Assembly (NCBI GenBank): GCA_027924585.1
Contig: BSBM01000964.1
Location: forward strand, 2,836,001 to 2,900,000
Direction of reading: 5' to 3'
Origin: Larix kaempferi
Taxonomy: Eukaryota; Streptophyta; Pinopsida; Pinales; Pinaceae
Length of the DNA stretch: 64,000 bases
Shown here: positions 60,411-64,000 of the stretch, piece by piece
Position numbering within the stretch: position 1 is the first letter of the stretch
Layout of the letters: the number at the start of each line of letters is the position of its first letter
Made by a program: the position numbers and the translations under genes
The notes under the pieces: generated by a model
Seen by the model: only the letters and a program-made list of their open reading frames with translations
The model's database searches: none
What the model was told of the DNA's origin: nothing

Positions 60411-61175
60411 TGTAGCTAGGGTTTTACCCCTAGCTTGTGCAAATGAGCACCTACTAAGGAGAATGGACTCCTTAGTAGCAGTTCAGTAAATGTAAACAAT
60501 TAAGCTAAAACAGAAATAGAAACTACTCTAAAACATGTGCATGAAAAATAAACAACAATTTGTAAACAAGGGTTTTGTATTAATATTACCTTCAATGTGA
60601 AGGTTGATGAAGCTCCTTGCAATGTCCAAGAGGGTTGCTCCAAGCTCCAATGTGCTCCTTCTCTTTCTCCAATGGTGGGGATGGGCCAAAAGTGGCTCTC
60701 AAGGTGAAAGTAGTTCAATGGTGAACTAGGGTTTCGAGAGAGATTTTGGCAGAGTAAGGGTATACTTGATTGTGGATATGGAATAAGGGATCTCCATCAC
60801 CTATTTATAGTTTTTTGGTGGTGGAGTGCTGACCCATGTTTTTGGGAAACGCATGGTTTAGGGCAGCTGTATAGGGTTTTTTCCTCCTTTTCCTCATTAT
60901 TTTATATTTTTCTTCCCTTTTTAGGGGGTTTTTGCTATTTTTAGAGGAATTTTGGATATTTTTGGAGGAAAAATGGGTTTTTTAGCCTTTTAGAGGCTAT
61001 TTTGAGAGTTTTGTGGCCTTTTGGAGGCATTTTAGGCCTTTTGGAGGCTTTTTAGTGGGATTTCTTTGGATTTTTGGGGATTTTTTGGGATTTTAAGGGA
61101 AATATGGTAGGAAAATGGACAAATGAGCCATATAATGTGGTAGATGAGATAGTGAACACTTTTTGGGTGTTAACA
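60411..61175 (-). repeat. Element Y 3' LTR
   Basis: 765 bp, TGTAGCTAGGG...TGTTAACA. The plus strand at 60850-61100 is made almost wholly of T and G, with repeated TTTTGGAGGC phrases. Confidence 0.7.
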
Positions 61176-61354
61176 GATTGCCCCCTGATGTGCGAGGGCA
61201 GGAGCTCATCGTATGGCCGATGGACATCGTAAGTCATCAATGGTTTTCCTGGGTGTGGAGAGAAGGGAAGAAACAAACTGAAGCCCGGAATAACGATCCC
61301 GAACAACTGCAAGAACTAAAAGTACATAACCTCAATAATGGATGAGGAATCATC

Positions 61355-61600
61355 TGATCATATGGACGAGGCGGGCATACCCATGCTCGTATCGGGATAT
61401 AACATAATAATAACAATGGGGTCCAAAAAATGGGGACCTGACATATACATGACCTCAAATACTGACTGAGGAATAATCTCAATATATGGACGAGGCGGGC
61501 ATACCCATGCTCGTATCAAGATACATAAACAGAACTGTGAGGCCCGAAAAATGGGGACTTGTAAGATACATAGATAACCACTGTGTACATCATAGGTGTC
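61355..61600. repeat. Element Y tandem repeat (about 120 bp, two units)
   Basis: The phrase GGACGAGGCGGGCATACCCA recurs at about 61365 and 61486, with the following AAAATGGGGAC also repeated. Minus-strand frames across it are artefacts. Confidence 0.85.
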
Positions 61601-61833
61601 CATAGGAGACACAAATCTGGTACATACTGCTGAGCAGACCATGTAGTAACTGAAGAACTGGTGCATTGGAACATCAACAGTGTAGCTAACTGGGGTACCA
61701 GAGGAACTGATGAGCGGTTGGATCAGAGTGACGAGGGTCACACTCTCAATGGTACACTGAACTGGAACGGAAGTGGGTACTCAAAGAAGCATAGAACTGG
61801 ATGGCTTCCGAATACAATCGCCAACGCAGCCCG

Positions 61834-62436
61834 TGTTAATATTTAATATGCTAAGACAGAAAATAGCAGCATTACATTCCATTTCACAATAATAGCATAT
61901 ACAGGATCACTGAAGAAACAACAAGCACAGCATAAACACAAGAGACAGAGATTTATCCTGGGAAACCCTCATGGGGTAGAAAACCCAGCAAAGCTTCCTC
62001 AATATAGATGACCAGCAATATACAAAGATGAAACCCTGAGACATGATCTCCTCCTCCACAATAGCAGACCTCTCCTCCACAAGTGCGTTATCCTCAAGTG
62101 AGTGAATGTGTATAATGAGGAACACACCTCCTCTATTTATACACTACTCTGATATGTATTTTACACAAGTACATGTAGGCTCGTATTTAACCATTAGGTA
62201 AATACCCCATTATAACTGACTGGGCCGACCCCTCTAGGGTGGTCTAATAACCCTTTGACCCACATAACACATACAGGGCCGACCCCCACTAGGGAAGTCT
62301 AATAACCCAAGTTACCACATTCCGACGGAGGAGTAAATGTCTCCGGATATACAATAAGATCTTCACGGAGGAATGAATCATCTCCGGAATAATAAAGTAC
62401 AAATATAATATTCTTTGAAGTTACAATATCTCAACA
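61834..62436 (-). repeat. RLC-D 3' LTR
   Basis: 603 bp, TGTTAATATTTA...TCAACA. TATAAATAGAG on the minus strand near 62132; the GGTCGGCC/TTATTAGACCACC pair occurs at 62222-62252 and, more diverged, at 62276-62308. Confidence 0.8.
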
Positions 62437-62639
62437 CTCCCCCTTAACGAGAAGGATATTATAACAGCATCTGCACGAGCAAGGAGTCATCAACATCATA
62501 CATGATACATCTATAAATCATTGGAAGCTTTCTCAACATCATCAGTAACTCAACTAGTTACTGGAATATCTTCAATACTGGAACATCAACATCTTCAGTA
62601 CTGAGTCTTTATCTTCTGTAGCACTCAAACAGCTACAGC

Positions 62640-62796
62640 AACATCAATATCTGAATCCTCACGATTGTCAGCATCGCCATCACACGATCATCAGCATCGT
62701 CATCACATGATCAACAACATCGTCATCTCACGATCATCAGCATCGTCATCATACGATCATCAACATCGTCATCTCATGATCATCAGCATCGTCATA
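62640..62796. repeat. RLC-D CGATCATCAGCATCGTCATC array
   Basis: Five to six short units of about 21-22 bases, with the palindromic pairing ACGAT...ATCGT inside each. Confidence 0.8.
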
Positions 62797-62797
62797 T

Positions 62798-63124
62798 CAT
62801 CTCGATCTACAGCATCTGGATCATCTCGATCTACAGCATCTGGATCATCGCGATCTACAACATCTCGATCATCTCGATCTACAGCATTTGGATCATCTCG
62901 ATCTATAACATCTGGATCATCTCGATCTACAGCATCTGGATCATCTCATCTACAGCATCTGGATCATCTCGATCTACAGCATCTGGATCATCTCGATCTA
63001 CACCATCTGGATCATCTCGATCTACAGCATCTGGATCATCACGATCTACAGCATTTGGATCATCTCGATCTACAACATCTGGATCATCTCGATCTACAGC
63101 ATCTGGATCATCTCGATCTACAGC
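62798..63124. repeat. RLC-D 24-bp tandem array (about 13-14 units)
   Basis: Unit CATCTCGATCTACAGCATCTGGAT (written here only as a motif: CATCTCGATC, CTACAGC, ATCTGGAT). Because 24 is a multiple of three it yields repeating 8-residue frames on both strands (62665-63294 plus, 63142-62927 minus), which are artefacts. GATC-ATCTC-GATC in each unit is a short hairpin. Confidence 0.95.
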
Positions 63125-63148
63125 ATAAGTATCCTCAACCATACAAGT

Positions 63149-63310
63149 ACATTAATCAATACATGTATCATCAAAAGTATGTATTCTCACCAATACATCT
63201 ATCATCAAAACATGTATTCTTACTAATACATATATCATCAAAAGCATGTATTCTCACTAATACATCTATCATCAAAAGCATGTATTCTCACTAATACATC
63301 TATCAATACA
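63149..63310. repeat. RLC-D 34-bp tandem array
   Basis: About four to five units of AATACATCTATCATCAAAAG followed by CATGTATTCTCACT. Confidence 0.9.
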
Positions 63311-63363
63311 AGTATCCACACCGATACAAGTATACACAACAGCAGCATACCCTGCAACACACA

Positions 63364-64000
63364 TGATCCAATTACGGGATGGTCAATCCCTCTCACTTTA
63401 GGACATAGGTCCAAGGATGATACAATCCTGATCCACTTATGGGATGATCAATCCCTCTCAATTTAAGACATCTCTCATGTCTATGGATGATGCAATCCAG
63501 ATCAACTTACAGGATGATCAATCCTTATCCTTTTAAGACACCTCACCATGTCTAAGGATGATGCAATCCCGAATCAACTTACAGGATGATTAGTCCTTAT
63601 CACTTTAAGACACCTTACCATGTCTAGGGACGATGCAATCCCAATCTACTTACAATATGATTAGTCCTTATCACTTTAAGACACCTCACCATGTCTAGGG
63701 ACGATGCAATCCCAATCTACTTACAGGATGATTAGTCCTTATCACTTTAAGACACCTCACCATGTCTAGGGACGATGCAATCCCAATCTACTTACAGGAT
63801 GATTAGTCCTTATCACTTTAAGACACTTCACCATGTCTAGGGACGATGCAATCCCAATCTACTTACAGGAGGATTAGTCCTTATCACTTTAAGACACCTC
63901 ACCATGTCTAGGGACGATGCAATCCCAATCTACTTACAGGATGATTAGTCCTTATCACTTTAAGACACTTCACCATGTCTAGGGATGATGCAATCCCAAT
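63364..64000. repeat. RLC-D 71-bp tandem array (about 9 units)
   Basis: Unit contains TTTAAGACACCTCACCATGT and GATGCAATCCCAATCTACTT. Later units are spaced exactly 71 bases (63601, 63672, 63743, 63814) and nearly identical, so they expanded recently. Continues past the window. Confidence 0.95.

Larger units (their letters stand above)
60411..61833 (-). mobile_element. Element Y: LTR retrotransposon, 3' end only
   Basis: LTR 60411-61175 followed by a polypurine-like tract on the minus strand (GGGGGCAATC, 61185-61176) and non-coding DNA. Inserted into RLC-C and cut at 61834 by RLC-D. No gene is inside the visible part. Confidence 0.7.
61834..64000 (-). mobile_element. RLC-D: Copia-like element, 3' end only
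   Basis: LTR 61834-62436 with the Copia LTR motifs, then a polypurine tract (minus GTTAAGGGGGAG, 62448-62437) and at least 1.5 kb of tandem arrays to the window end. Coding region lies beyond the window. Confidence 0.8.

Noticed and set aside
62665-63294. 209-codon plus-strand frame rich in SSRSTASG repeats, and an antisense DAVDRDDP frame
   Set aside because: Both come from a 24-bp tandem array, which keeps frames open on both strands. No start context or other support.
63364-64000. CRISPR-like regular array
   Set aside because: The 71-bp units are contiguous tandem repeats without unique spacers, in a plant retroelement.

Overview
This window reads as nuclear DNA of a large-genome land plant. 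It is AT-rich and contains no operons, Shine-Dalgarno sites or recognisable host genes. Almost every base belongs to layered transposable elements: Ty3/Gypsy chromoviruses with very long LTRs, Ty1/Copia elements, a CACTA-type segment, a foldback element and a SINE-like fragment. The element types suggest a gymnosperm, perhaps a conifer; that is an inference from style, not a proof.

The layout can be solved as a nest by comparing repeated copies within the window. The oldest layer is a minus-strand chromovirus, called RLG-A here. Its 3' LTR fills 1-3156 (it starts before the window) and its coding region is 3157-7926. Its 5' LTR starts at 7927 and ends at 58244. That LTR was about 4.2 kb but now spans about 50 kb because three large insertions interrupt it: a 13.8-kb CACTA-bounded segment (8736-22566), Copia element RLC-A (23406-30748), and LTR-like element X (32337-57622). 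X in turn holds a 1.7-kb foldback element (33177-34898) and a second chromovirus, RLG-B (37076-56901, with 5-bp CCCTT target duplications on both sides). RLG-B has 4.5-kb LTRs, and its left LTR is itself split by Copia element RLC-B (40805-48006). Beyond RLG-A lie a Copia element RLC-C (from 58469), another LTR element Y inserted in it (from 60411), and a fourth Copia element RLC-D inserted in Y (from 61834, running off the window).

All retroelement genes are broken by stops, frameshifts or lost catalytic residues. The striking exception is one uninterrupted 1068-codon reading frame at 11816-15022, inside the CACTA-bounded segment. It has a CpG-rich upstream region, a TATA box and a candidate poly(A) signal. 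The protein has an N-terminal globular block, an acidic linker, a long coiled coil and a helical C-terminus; I cannot assign a function. The same segment carries a 230-bp-arm near-perfect hairpin (15983-16465) and a smaller inverted pair (10303-10594), both potential small-RNA sources.

The second unusual feature is a module between RNase H and the polypurine tract in the Copia elements. It joins an approximately 88-bp (up to ~118-bp) minisatellite to an array of about 15-nt mini-hairpins with a 5-nt loop, in which the outer stem bases change together (TGATC/GATCA, GCATC/GATGC, GTATC/GATAC). It is present in three copies; RLC-D has different tandem arrays in the same place.
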